From assembly GCF_040500525.1 (NCBI RefSeq), contig NZ_CP159403.1:511001-575000 (forward strand): 64,000 nt of DNA, written 5' to 3'. A program made the position numbers and the translations under genes. Shown piece by piece: positions 17,801 to 26,157 of this stretch. This DNA is from Azospirillum formosense. GTDB taxonomy: Bacteria; Pseudomonadota; Alphaproteobacteria; Azospirillales; Azospirillaceae. Position 1 is the first letter of the stretch. Each line of letters opens with the position of its first letter. The notes beneath the pieces were generated by a model. The model was not told the DNA's origin. It made no database searches and worked only from the letters and a program-made list of their open reading frames with translations.

Positions 17801-18472
17801 ATGAGGATATTGCGGAACGGGGTGTTGCCGGCGTTGGCCGTTCCGGCGCTCGCGGCCGGGGCCTATCTGTTCGCCGCCGCCGCGCTGTCCCGCCTCGCCG
17901 TGGACGGGCAGCCCGAGGCGGGGGAGGGGGTGGAGGTCTTCGTCTGCACCAACGGGGTCCACACCGATCTGGTGCTTCCCGCCGTCACGGAAACCGTGGA
18001 CTGGACCATCGACCTGCCGGGTGGCGATTTTCCCGGCGCCGGCCCCGGGATGAGCCATCGCTCCTTCGGCTGGGGCGACCGCGCCTTCTACCTGGAAACC
18101 CGCCGATGGTCGGACCTGCGGCTGTCCACGGCGCTGTCCGCCCTGTTCGGCCGCGGCCCTTCGGTGATGCACGTCTACGCGCTGCACCGCCCGGAAGGAA
18201 GCCCGGATTGCGGTGTGGTGGCGCTGGGCCCGGAGCAGTACGTTGCCCTGGCGGCCTTCGTGCGCGGCAGCTTCCGCCGCGACGCGGCGGGGCGGGTGAT
18301 GCCCCTGCCGGGCAGCGGCTACGGCGCGACCGACCTCTTCTACGAGGCGGTCGGCCATTACAGCCCGTTCGAGACCTGCAACGAATGGACCGGCAAGGCC
18401 CTGCGCGCCGCCGGGGTGACCGTGGGCGCCTGGACGCCGTTCGAAAGCGGCGTCATGCGCTGGGTGCGGTAG
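17801..18472 (+). CDS. DUF2459 / TIGR02117 family protein
   Basis: A 223-residue protein with one N-terminal hydrophobic segment (about 8-32), giving a signal anchor or uncleaved signal. The body has the DUF2459 features: VCTNGVHTDLVLP, SFGWGDRAFYLETRRW, and a late TCNEWTGKALRAAG. The conserved His in GVHTD and Cys in TCNEW could form a Cys-His pair like that of papain/NlpC-fold enzymes; that is inference. Biochemical function is unknown. It is divergent from rnr and convergent with topA, so it is its own transcription unit. The ATG at 17801 is chosen because upstream residues in the longer frame are Arg/Pro-rich and overlap rnr. Confidence 0.8.
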   Translation: MRILRNGVLPALAVPALAAGAYLFAAAALSRLAVDGQPEAGEGVEVFVCTNGVHTDLVLPAVTETVDWTIDLPGGDFPGAGPGMSHRSFGWGDRAFYLETRRWSDLRLSTALSALFGRGPSVMHVYALHRPEGSPDCGVVALGPEQYVALAAFVRGSFRRDAAGRVMPLPGSGYGATDLFYEAVGHYSPFETCNEWTGKALRAAGVTVGAWTPFESGVMRWVR

Positions 18473-18488
18473 GGAGTGGCTGTGATCT

Positions 18489-18509
18489 CCTCTCCCCGGA
18501 GGGGAGAGG
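18489..18509. terminator. Hairpin between convergent DUF2459 gene and topA
   Basis: CCTCTCCCC (18489-18497) pairs with GGGGAGAGG (18501-18509) over a GGA loop, a 9-bp perfect stem. There is only a short TTAA after it and no U-run, so it may be a weak terminator or part of the CCCTCTCCCC-type dispersed repeats seen elsewhere in the window. Confidence 0.4.
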
Positions 18510-18541
18510 GTTAAGACAGCGTTGCCGATGATGAGGAGAGA

Positions 18542-21391
18542 TCAGGCCCGCTTGCGGGCGGCGGGCTTTTCTTCGCCGGCGCCGGTCTTGTCGGCGTCCG
18601 CCTCGGCGGAGTCGGTCTTCTTGGTGGCCGCCTTCGTCGGAGCAGCCTTTTTCGCCGCGTCCTTCTTCGCCGGTTCCTTCTTTGCGGTGGCCGCCTTGGC
18701 CTTGGTCGGCTTCGCGGCCTTGGCGGGGGCCTCGGCGCCGTCCGCGGCGGCGGGTTCAGCGTCCTTCGGGGCCTTGCCCTTCTTGGCGGCGTCCTTCGCG
18801 GCCTTGGCCTCCAGAAGCTCCAGCGCCTGCTCCAGCGTCACGCTGTCCGGTTCCGTGCCCTTGGGGATGGAGGCGTAGACGGAACCGTGCTTGACGTAGG
18901 GACCGAAGCGGCCCGCGCCGGTGGTGACCGGCTTGCCGGTCTTCGGATGGTCGCCCAGCGTCTTGGCGGGGGCCGATGCCTTCTTGGCGGCGCCGGCCAG
19001 CAGGTCGACCGCGCGATTGATGCCGATGGTCAGAACGTCGTCGTCCGGCGTCAGCGACTTGTAGACGCTGCCGTGCTTCAGGTAGGGGCCGAAGCGGCCG
19101 ATGCCGGCGCTGATGTCCTCGCCCGTCTCCGGGTGGTTGCCGATGCTGCGCGGCAGGGCGAGCAGCTTCAGCGCCGTGTCGAGGTCCACGTCGGCGGCGG
19201 CCATGCCCTTGGGCAGGGAGACGCGCTTGGGCTTCGGCGCCTCGACCTTGACCTTCTTCTTGCCCTTGGTCTTCTTGCCGTCGACCGGCGCTTCCTCCAC
19301 GACGGCCTCGGCCGGCGCGGCGGCCACCGGGGGCGGGCCGAGCTGGATGTAGGCGCCGTAGGGGCCGCGCCGCACGGTCACCGGCAGGCTGGTCTCCGGG
19401 TCGTTGCCCAGCTCGCGCGGGCCTTCCTGCGCCTCGCCGTTCTCATCGTTGGCGACGGCGAGCGGGCGGGTGTAGCGGCATTCCGGGTAGCGCGAGCAGC
19501 CGATGAAGGCGCCCATCTTGCCCAGCTTCAGGCCGAGCCGGCCCTGGCTGCACACCGGGCAGACGCGCGGGTCGTGGCCCGGCGTGTCGCTGTTGGCGTT
19601 GGTCGGGAAGAAGTGCGGCCCCAGCTCCTCGTCCAGCGTGGTCAGCACCTGGGTGATGGTCAGGTCCTTCGTCCCGTCCACCGCGACGTGGAAGGCACGC
19701 CAGAAGTCGCGCAGCACGGTCTTCCAGTCGATCCGCCCGTCGGAGATCTCGTCGAGCTTGTTCTCCAGGTCGGCGGTGAAGTTATACTCGACGTACCGGT
19801 TGAAGAAGTTCTTCAGGAAGGCGGTGACCAGACGCCCGCGGTCTTCCGGGATGAAGCGCCGCTTGTCCAGACGGACGTAGTTGCGGTCCTGAAGCACCTG
19901 CAGGATGGAGGCGTAGGTGGACGGGCGTCCGATGCCCAGCTCCTCCAGCTTCTTGACGAGGCTCGCCTCGGTGTAGCGGGGCGGCGGCTGGGTGAAGTGC
20001 TGCTCCGGGCTGATCTCGCCGCGGGCGAGGGCGTCGCCCTGCTCCATGGCGGGCAGGCGGCGCTCCTGGTCGTCGTCGGCGGCGCCGTCGTCGCGGTCCT
20101 CCTGGTAGACCTTGAGGAAGCCATCGAACACGACGACCGAGCCGGTGGCCCGCAGCACGACGTCCCTGGACGGCGAGGCGATGTCCACCGCCACCTGGTC
20201 CAGCACCGCGCTTTCCATCTGGCTCGCCAGCGTGCGCTTCCAGATCAGCTCGTACAGCCGCAGCTCGTCGCCTTCCAGATAGGAGGCGACCTCCTCCGGA
20301 CGGCGGAACAGGTCGGTCGGGCGGATGGCCTCGTGCGCTTCCTGGGCGTTCTTGGCGGCGGTCTTGTAGACGCGCGGCTGGGCCGGAACGTAGCGCTCGC
20401 CCCAATGGGAGCCGATCAGGTTGCGGGCGCCGTCGATGGCCTCCTGCGACAGGCTGACGCCGTCGGTTCGCATGTAGGTGATCAGGCCGACTGTCTCGCC
20501 GCCGATGTCCACGCCCTCGTACAGCCGCTGCGCGGTGCGCATGGTGCGGGTGGCGCCGAAGCCCAGCTTGCGCGAGGCCTCCTGCTGCAGGGTCGAGGTG
20601 GTGAAGGGCGGGGAGGGGTTGCGGCGGCTCTGCTTGCGCTCCACCGTCGCGACCGAGAAGGACTGCGGGCTGATGCGCGCCACCGCGGCCTCCGCCGCCT
20701 CGCGGGCGGGCAGGGCGAACTTGTCGAGCCGCTTGCCGTCGAGCTGGGTGAGCTGGGCCGTGAAGGAGGCGCCGCCCGGCGTGGCGAAGCCCACCTCGAT
20801 GGTCCAGTATTCTTGCGGCTTGAAGACCTCGATCTCCGACTCGCGCTCGCAGATCAGGCGCAGCGCCACCGACTGAACGCGGCCCGCCGAGCGGGAGCCC
20901 GGCAGCTTGCGCCACAGCACCGGCGAAAGGGTGAAGCCGACCAGATAGTCGAGGGCGCGGCGGGCCAGATAGGCGTCCACCAGCTCGCGCGAGACGTCGC
21001 GCGGGGCCTCCAGCGCGGCCTGGACGGCGGTCTTGGTGATCTCGTTGAAGGTGATGCGCTGGACCTTGGAATCGTCGATCAGCCGCTTTTCACGCAGCAG
21101 CTCCGACAGATGCCAGGCGATGGCTTCCCCTTCGCGATCCGGGTCGGTGGCGAGATAGACGCGTTCGGCCCCTTTGACCGCCTTGGCGATCTCGTCGATG
21201 TGGCGCTTGGAGCGGTCGCCCAGCTCCCAGTCCATGGCGAAGTCCTCGTCCGGACGCACCGATCCGTCGCGCGCCGGAAGGTCGCGCACATGGCCGAAGC
21301 TGGCCACCACGGTGTAGTCCGAGCCAAGGTATTTGTTGATCGTTTTCGCCTTGGCCGGCGATTCGACGATGACGACGTTGCTGCCCGGCAA
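18542..21391 (-). CDS. topA: DNA topoisomerase I
   Basis: A 949-residue type IA topoisomerase relaxing negative supercoils. The TOPRIM domain carries Glu10 (VVIVESPAKA) and DPDREGEA (83-90). The active-site Tyr is 306 in LITYMRTDG. One four-Cys zinc ribbon is present near residue 600 (CPVC...CSRYPEC), followed by two TopA C-terminal beta repeats (FGPYLKHG and FGPYVKHG). A tail of about 90 residues of alternating Lys and Ala ends the protein. Only one canonical Cys4 ribbon is seen, fewer than in E. coli TopA. It is downstream of dprA with a 53-base gap, a conserved alphaproteobacterial order. Confidence 0.96.
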   Translation of the reverse strand: MPGSNVVIVESPAKAKTINKYLGSDYTVVASFGHVRDLPARDGSVRPDEDFAMDWELGDRSKRHIDEIAKAVKGAERVYLATDPDREGEAIAWHLSELLREKRLIDDSKVQRITFNEITKTAVQAALEAPRDVSRELVDAYLARRALDYLVGFTLSPVLWRKLPGSRSAGRVQSVALRLICERESEIEVFKPQEYWTIEVGFATPGGASFTAQLTQLDGKRLDKFALPAREAAEAAVARISPQSFSVATVERKQSRRNPSPPFTTSTLQQEASRKLGFGATRTMRTAQRLYEGVDIGGETVGLITYMRTDGVSLSQEAIDGARNLIGSHWGERYVPAQPRVYKTAAKNAQEAHEAIRPTDLFRRPEEVASYLEGDELRLYELIWKRTLASQMESAVLDQVAVDIASPSRDVVLRATGSVVVFDGFLKVYQEDRDDGAADDDQERRLPAMEQGDALARGEISPEQHFTQPPPRYTEASLVKKLEELGIGRPSTYASILQVLQDRNYVRLDKRRFIPEDRGRLVTAFLKNFFNRYVEYNFTADLENKLDEISDGRIDWKTVLRDFWRAFHVAVDGTKDLTITQVLTTLDEELGPHFFPTNANSDTPGHDPRVCPVCSQGRLGLKLGKMGAFIGCSRYPECRYTRPLAVANDENGEAQEGPRELGNDPETSLPVTVRRGPYGAYIQLGPPPVAAAPAEAVVEEAPVDGKKTKGKKKVKVEAPKPKRVSLPKGMAAADVDLDTALKLLALPRSIGNHPETGEDISAGIGRFGPYLKHGSVYKSLTPDDDVLTIGINRAVDLLAGAAKKASAPAKTLGDHPKTGKPVTTGAGRFGPYVKHGSVYASIPKGTEPDSVTLEQALELLEAKAAKDAAKKGKAPKDAEPAAADGAEAPAKAAKPTKAKAATAKKEPAKKDAAKKAAPTKAATKKTDSAEADADKTGAGEEKPAARKRA

Positions 21392-21444
21392 GAGTCCGCG
21401 CCCCTGAAAGTGCCTTTACCAAACGCTGGCGGTGCGGATCGGGA

Positions 21445-22578
21445 TCAGATCAGGTTCACCTGGTTCCCCGGCTGGCGCTGGACACGGCCCGCAAGCTCAA
21501 GTTCCAGCACCACGGTCAACACCACCGGAGCGGACAATTGGCACCCGCGGACGAGTTCGTCAATGGCAACCGGCGTGTGGCCGAGGTTTTCCAGGATGAC
21601 GGCGCGCGCCGTTTCCAGCTCCGAATCGGATGGCGGGGTGGGGCGGGCTTGGGCGAACAGGTCCCCCTGGTGCTCCCGCAGGACCGGTGGTGACAGGTTT
21701 TCAAGCGCCCGCACCACGTCCTCCACCCCTTCCACCAAGGCCGCCCCCTGACGCAGCAGATTGTTGGTTCCCTGGCAGCGCGGATCGAGCGGGGAGCCGG
21801 GAACGGCCATCACCTCGCGCCCCTGTTCCAAGGCCATGCGCGCGGTGATCAGGGAGCCGGAGCGCAGCGCCGCCTCCACCACCAGAACCCCCAGCGAGAG
21901 GCCGGAGATCAGCCGGTTGCGGCGCGGGAAATGGCGGGCCTGCGGGGTGGTGCCGACCGGGCTTTCCGCGATCACCACGCCCTGCTGCACTATGTCGCGG
22001 TAGAGCTTGTCGTTCTCCGGCGGGTAGACGACGTCGGCGCCGCCCGCCACCACCGCCGCCGTTCCGCTGCCGAGCGCTCCGGCGTGGGCCGCCGTGTCGA
22101 TCCCCCGCGCCATGCCGGAAACGACCAGAAGGCCGGCCTCGCCCAGATCCCGCGCCAGCCGTTCGGCGAACTTCTTGCCGTTCATCGAGGCATTGCGCGC
22201 CCCGACCAGGGCCACCGCGCGCCGCCGCAGCAGGTGCGGGTGGCCGAGGACCGACACCACCGGGGGCGCGTCGTCCAGCGCCGCCAGGGGCTCCGGATAG
22301 TCGGGCTCGCAGGAGAAGAGCAGGCAGGCGCCGACACGCTCGTTGGCGGCCAGTTCGCGGTCGATGTCCGCCTTCGGGGCGATGCGCAGCGGCTTGGTCC
22401 GCCCACCGCGCCTGGCGAGGTCGGGCAACGCCTCCAGGGCGGCTCCGGCGCTGCCGAACCGTTCCAGCAGGCGGTGGAAGGTGATCGGCCCGACATTCTC
22501 CGACCGGATCAGGCGGAGCCAGTCGAACCGTTCGGCGGCGGACAGGGGGCGGCGCGGTTGAATCATACGCCATTTCAT
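21445..22578 (-). CDS. dprA: DNA processing protein DprA/Smf
   Basis: A 377-residue cytoplasmic protein that loads RecA on incoming single-stranded DNA during transformation. There is an N-terminal SAM-like helical region (RSENVGPITFHRLLERFG). The Rossmann-like DprA core shows VALVGARNASMNG, VVSGMARGIDTAAHAGAL, TAAVVAGGADVVYP and FPRRNRLISGLS. A C-terminal winged helix (about 320-377, HTPVAIDELVRGCQLSAPVV) is also present. It is 53 bases ahead of topA in the same direction and probably co-transcribed. Its presence does not by itself show natural competence. Confidence 0.95.
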   Translation of the reverse strand: MKWRMIQPRRPLSAAERFDWLRLIRSENVGPITFHRLLERFGSAGAALEALPDLARRGGRTKPLRIAPKADIDRELAANERVGACLLFSCEPDYPEPLAALDDAPPVVSVLGHPHLLRRRAVALVGARNASMNGKKFAERLARDLGEAGLLVVSGMARGIDTAAHAGALGSGTAAVVAGGADVVYPPENDKLYRDIVQQGVVIAESPVGTTPQARHFPRRNRLISGLSLGVLVVEAALRSGSLITARMALEQGREVMAVPGSPLDPRCQGTNNLLRQGAALVEGVEDVVRALENLSPPVLREHQGDLFAQARPTPPSDSELETARAVILENLGHTPVAIDELVRGCQLSAPVVLTVVLELELAGRVQRQPGNQVNLI

Positions 22579-22651
22579 ACAACCGGAAACGCGGGGCGAT
22601 CAACACGCAAACGTGTGCGCGGCCCGCCGTCTCAGGCCCGCGGCGCGGCCG

Positions 22652-23833
22652 TCATTTGCGCCAGAAGCCGAAGAGGCCTTTCTTCTTCGGCGGAGCCTCG
22701 GGTTCGGGCTCCGGCTCCGGCTCGTCGTCGAAGGAGAAGGGATCGTCTTCAGCATCTGCCTTCGCGGCATCGGCTTTCGCGCTATCGGCCTTGGGCTCGT
22801 CCGGCTCGTCGTCCGTGTCGAAGGAGAACGGGTCGCCGTCCGGTTCCTCGTCCGGTTGCGCGGGGGACTCCCCGAGCGTTTCCTCCGCATCGTCATCGTC
22901 GAAGCTGAAGGGATCGGAGTCTTCGGTATCGTCGGCCGAAGCGGTGGCTTTGGACGCCTCGTCCTTGCCCGTCTCCTCCGTGTCGTCGCTGTCGAAGCTG
23001 AAGGGATCGCCGTCGTCCTCGTCATCATCGAAGCTGAAGGCGTCGGCGTCGTCACCGCCCGCCTCACCGTCGTCCTTGGCCTTGTCGCCGTCGTCCTCCT
23101 CATCGTCGTCGAAGCTGAAGGCGGAGAAATCGGAGGACTCCCCGTCGTCGCTCTCGTCGTCATCGGAAGCGGCACCGAGGGCCGTTGCCGCCACGGCGGC
23201 GGCGCCCGCCGTCGCCTGGCTGCGGCGCATCTCTCCCTTGAAGCGCTCCAACTCCTCGCGGAAGCGATCCTCGGCCTCGCTCCAGCGCTGGCGCTCCTGG
23301 TCGAGGGTGGCGAGCAGCTCCTCCTCCCGCGCCCGCGCGGCGGCGCGCTCGGTGTCCAGCGCCTGGATCAAGTCCTCCTGGCGCTGGAGCAGCGCCTCGT
23401 GCCGCGTCTCGAGCGTGTCGATGACCTCGCGCACATACTGTTCGAACGCACGGAACTGGATCGCCAGGACGTCCTCGTCGGCGTTGGCCGCCGCGGCGCT
23501 GGCGGCCGCCTTCGCGGCCTTGGTCGCCTTGGCCGTCCGCGTCCCGCCGGGCGCGGGCGGCGGCGGAGGGGGTGCGGCGGCCGGCGGCGTGCGCGGACCG
23601 CCGAGCGTGGCGCCGTCGCCGCCCAGCCAGCGCGAGACGAGGATGTAGGACACCTGAAGCTCCTCCGCGATGCGGCGGTAGCTCCAGCCCTGGGCGCGCA
23701 GCCGTTCGGCCATGCGTTGACGGTCGGGCTCCTCGCTGGGCGATGCCGGCCGCATGGGCAGGGAGGATGTCGGACCGATCCCCTCCGTCGGGGTCGCGAC
23801 GACGATCACATCCTTCAGTTTCTGGTCGGCCAT
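22652..23833 (-). CDS. Helix-turn-helix protein with coiled coil and acidic FSFD-repeat tail
   Basis: A 393-residue protein of unknown function in four parts. A short N-terminus leads into a helix-turn-helix resembling recombinase/Hin-type motifs (about 45-75, RLRAQGWSYRRIAEELQVSY). A Pro/Ala linker follows, then a long coiled coil (about 115-220, EALLQRQEDLIQALD and following). The C-terminal tail (about 235-385) carries six repeats of (D/P)(A/P)FSFDxDD separated by Asp/Glu-rich spacers, ending in a basic KKKGLFGFWRK. The aromatic Phe pairs in an acidic background resemble short linear docking motifs. It lies upstream of dprA, same direction, 73 bases away. It may be a DNA-bound scaffold that recruits partners through the tail (inference). 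Confidence 0.75.
   Translation of the reverse strand: MADQKLKDVIVVATPTEGIGPTSSLPMRPASPSEEPDRQRMAERLRAQGWSYRRIAEELQVSYILVSRWLGGDGATLGGPRTPPAAAPPPPPPAPGGTRTAKATKAAKAAASAAAANADEDVLAIQFRAFEQYVREVIDTLETRHEALLQRQEDLIQALDTERAAARAREEELLATLDQERQRWSEAEDRFREELERFKGEMRRSQATAGAAAVAATALGAASDDDESDDGESSDFSAFSFDDDEEDDGDKAKDDGEAGGDDADAFSFDDDEDDGDPFSFDSDDTEETGKDEASKATASADDTEDSDPFSFDDDDAEETLGESPAQPDEEPDGDPFSFDTDDEPDEPKADSAKADAAKADAEDDPFSFDDEPEPEPEPEAPPKKKGLFGFWRK
22720..23130 (-). repeat. In-frame DNA repeats encoding six FSFD motifs
   Basis: The stretch GTCGTCGAAGCTGAAGG or a close variant recurs six times inside the gene at 22652-23833. Each copy encodes FSFD plus acidic residues. Spacing varies (about 17-45 residues), so this is a degenerate dispersed repeat rather than a strict tandem array. 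Confidence 0.7.
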
Positions 23834-23981
23834 CGGGTCTCCGCCGTCCTGCGCGCAGGGCGTTCCTTGCCGCGATGCTCGCCGCTTTCAGGGCACGCTG
23901 TCGATCCGGGACAGGTCCCGGTTGAAGCAGTCTGGGTGGGAAACCCGCCGGACCGGGCCAATTCGCGCCGATCCGGCCCGG

Positions 23982-24962
23982 TCAGGTCAGATCCTGGATG
24001 TGCTCGACATAGCCGGACAGGGCGGCGATGCCCTGCTCGGTCAGTTCGATGAAGACGCGGCGGCCGTCCTTCTCGTCGGCGATCCGGCGCACCAGCCCGC
24101 GGTCGTGCAGTTCGCTGATCCGCCGCAGCGCCGTGGTCTGGGCCACGCCGGAGGCCATGCACAGAGACGACACGGAAATCCGCCGCCCGCGCAGATGGTT
24201 GGCCATCAGGTCCAGCAGCATGTCCCAGCAGGGGTCCTCGAACAGGCCCTTGGGGAAGTACTTGTCGCGGGCGACGCGGGATTGCTGGAGCGTCCGCAAC
24301 ACCGCTAGGCGCCGGTTCTCCCCGGCCGCCGCGGGGATGGGCGCTGGGACGGCGGGAGCGGCGGGGGTGGCGACCGGAGCGGCCGGCTTCGGCTGCGCCT
24401 CGCGCAGCGCCTTCACCGCTTCGATGAGGGCGAGGCCGTGGCGGTAGGCGTCCTCCAGCGCCCCATGCAACTCACCGCTGCCGGCGGGCTGGGGCGGGGC
24501 GGGCAGCGGGGCCGCCGCCTGATGGGCGGCCAGCGCCCGGGCGAGCGCGCCGTGGAGCTGGCTGCCGTCCTGCGGGTCGCTGATGAAGTCCGCCGCGCGC
24601 AGATGCATGGCGCGGACGACGTCGGCCGCGGTGGCGTTGGGCGCGACGACGATGACCTGGAGATGCCGCCGCACGCTTTTGCGCATCCGCTCGACCAGCG
24701 CCAGCCCGTCGAAGTGGGGCAGGGCCAGTTCCACCGCCACGATGCCGATGCTGCCGTCCGCCTCCAGCGTGTCGAGCGCCGCGATGGGATCGTGGGTCAC
24801 ATGGATGCGGTGGCCGTTGCGTTCGAAGGCGTCGTGCATGCCGATGCCGAGCGCGCGGTCGGCGCAGGCGATCAGAATGGACGTCGCCGAAACATGAAGG
24901 CCGGCGCTGGTCTGGACCGGGCGCACCGGCCACGCCAAGGGTCGCTCCAACTCGATCCGCAT
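23982..24962 (-). CDS. Pseudo-receiver/MarR-type winged-helix regulator, copy 1
   Basis: A 326-residue cytoplasmic regulator. Residues about 27-145 have receiver-fold spacing (SILIACADRA, VAVELALPHFDG, VIVVAPNA), but the phospho-acceptor Asp is Glu78, the conserved Lys is Asp129 and the Thr switch is Ala107. Phosphorylation is therefore unlikely. A Pro/Ala linker follows, then a C-terminal winged helix (about 235-326) with SVSSLCMASGVAQTTALRRISEL as recognition region and DGRRVFIELTEQG as wing. The C-terminal 80 residues are nearly identical to those of the regulator at 37303-38400. It is divergent from the sensor/MFS/ATP-grasp operon at 25336, so it may regulate that operon (inference). Confidence 0.8.
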   Translation of the reverse strand: MRIELERPLAWPVRPVQTSAGLHVSATSILIACADRALGIGMHDAFERNGHRIHVTHDPIAALDTLEADGSIGIVAVELALPHFDGLALVERMRKSVRRHLQVIVVAPNATAADVVRAMHLRAADFISDPQDGSQLHGALARALAAHQAAAPLPAPPQPAGSGELHGALEDAYRHGLALIEAVKALREAQPKPAAPVATPAAPAVPAPIPAAAGENRRLAVLRTLQQSRVARDKYFPKGLFEDPCWDMLLDLMANHLRGRRISVSSLCMASGVAQTTALRRISELHDRGLVRRIADEKDGRRVFIELTEQGIAALSGYVEHIQDLT

Positions 24963-25335
24963 CGAAGCCCTTCCCCCGTTGGGTGCATGGAATGCTGTGC
25001 TTATGGATTACCACGCAAAGCAAACCATCATGGATGCAATCATGGTCCAAAATAGAGCGATCAAAAAATGTCTCAAAATTCCGCAAAATTTCGATGGGTT
25101 AGGCGAAACGGTATAGTCCAGCCGGATTGGCGCGCTCTTTGTTCTTCGTTTTGTACGGCTGGATCGGCAAAAAGCGCCTCATGGTTGCAGTGCGTCAGGC
25201 AAAGCATCAGGTCCGGAGCGGTCGGGCCGGAGCGGAGCCATGTCGCCGGGGTCTTCTCCAGACTGGACCCGTCTCGGAAACGGCGGCGCGGGCGATGCGC
25301 GTAAGGTGACCGCACCCCTTGCCGGCACCGGACCC
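24963..25335. other. 373-base divergent intergenic region
   Basis: This gap holds the start regions of the divergent regulator (24962) and the sensor operon (25336). The middle (about 25005-25165) is distinctly AT-rich with A-runs, as expected for promoters, and contains short ATGGAT/ATCATGG repeats near 25028-25045. No RNA gene or convincing consensus box was recognised. Confidence 0.5.
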
Positions 25336-26157
25336 ATGCGCCTGACCCTGACGACGAAGATCATTTTGCTGCTGCAGGTGGCGCTCTGCTTCGCGCTGCT
25401 CTCCACGGCCGCGCTCTCCTACCTGAAGATGGAGCGCATGGTGGAGGACACCGTGGCGTCCCGCTTCACCGTCGCCCTGCGCGGGCTGGCGGGCGAGGTC
25501 GAGGGCGCCGTCAGCCTCGGCGTGTCCATCACGGCTCTGCGCAACCTCGACGCGCTGATCCAGCGCGCAATGGCGCGGGACGACCGCATCACCGGGCTGG
25601 TTCTGTTTACCGACACGGGCGAGGTTCTGGCGGCGGCGGGCCGGGGGGCGGGACACGGCGGACCGGTCGGGACGATTCCCGCCGGTTGGAAGGGGGCCTT
25701 CGCGCGCGACGGCAAGTCCGACCGCGTGGCCGCCGTCGCCGATGGCGACAGCCAAGCGCTTCTGCTCGGCATCCGCAACGCCTTCGGCGGCGTGGCCGGC
25801 GGCGTCGCCCTGACCTATTCGCTGGGCGAGGTGCAGGCGGGCATCCGCGGCACCATCCCGGACCTGCTGCTGTCCGGCGGCATCAACCTGCTGACCGGGC
25901 TGCTGGTCACCATGGTCGCGGTCTGGCTGCTGCTGCGCCCGATCCAGCGGCGGCTGCGCGAGATGACCGCCAGCATCAACATGCTGGGCATGGGCGAGCC
26001 GCCCAGCCTGACCCCGGAGCTGGCGGCCTTCGCCCCCGGCCTGAAGGATTTCGCCGACCGCATCCTGGAACAGCAGCAGCACGGCGCGGAGGAGGATCAT
26101 CCCCGGCCCGCCGACCCGGCGGCGGAATCCGCGCGCCCGGCGGGAGTCACGCCATGA
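25336..26157 (+). CDS. Two-TM sensor protein with periplasmic domain and partial HAMP
   Basis: A 273-residue membrane protein. TM1 is about 8-28 (IILLLQVALCFALLSTAAL), a periplasmic sensor domain of about 145 residues follows, and TM2 is about 174-198. A short HAMP-like stub and an acidic tail end the protein. There is no kinase, cyclase or methyl-accepting output, so it is an orphan sensor half. The periplasmic part (EVEGAVSLGVSITALRNLD) resembles the equivalent region of the next gene's N-terminus, so the two look like duplicated sensors. The ATG at 25336 precedes a compact RLTLTTK start; the longer frame to 25240 adds unrelated residues. It overlaps the next gene by ATGA, implying coupled translation. 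Confidence 0.8.
   Translation: MRLTLTTKIILLLQVALCFALLSTAALSYLKMERMVEDTVASRFTVALRGLAGEVEGAVSLGVSITALRNLDALIQRAMARDDRITGLVLFTDTGEVLAAAGRGAGHGGPVGTIPAGWKGAFARDGKSDRVAAVADGDSQALLLGIRNAFGGVAGGVALTYSLGEVQAGIRGTIPDLLLSGGINLLTGLLVTMVAVWLLLRPIQRRLREMTASINMLGMGEPPSLTPELAAFAPGLKDFADRILEQQQHGAEEDHPRPADPAAESARPAGVTP

Noticed and set aside
18887..21751. 954-residue plus-strand frame opposite topA
   Set aside because: Antisense shadow caused by codon bias; topA on the other strand has complete active-site motifs.
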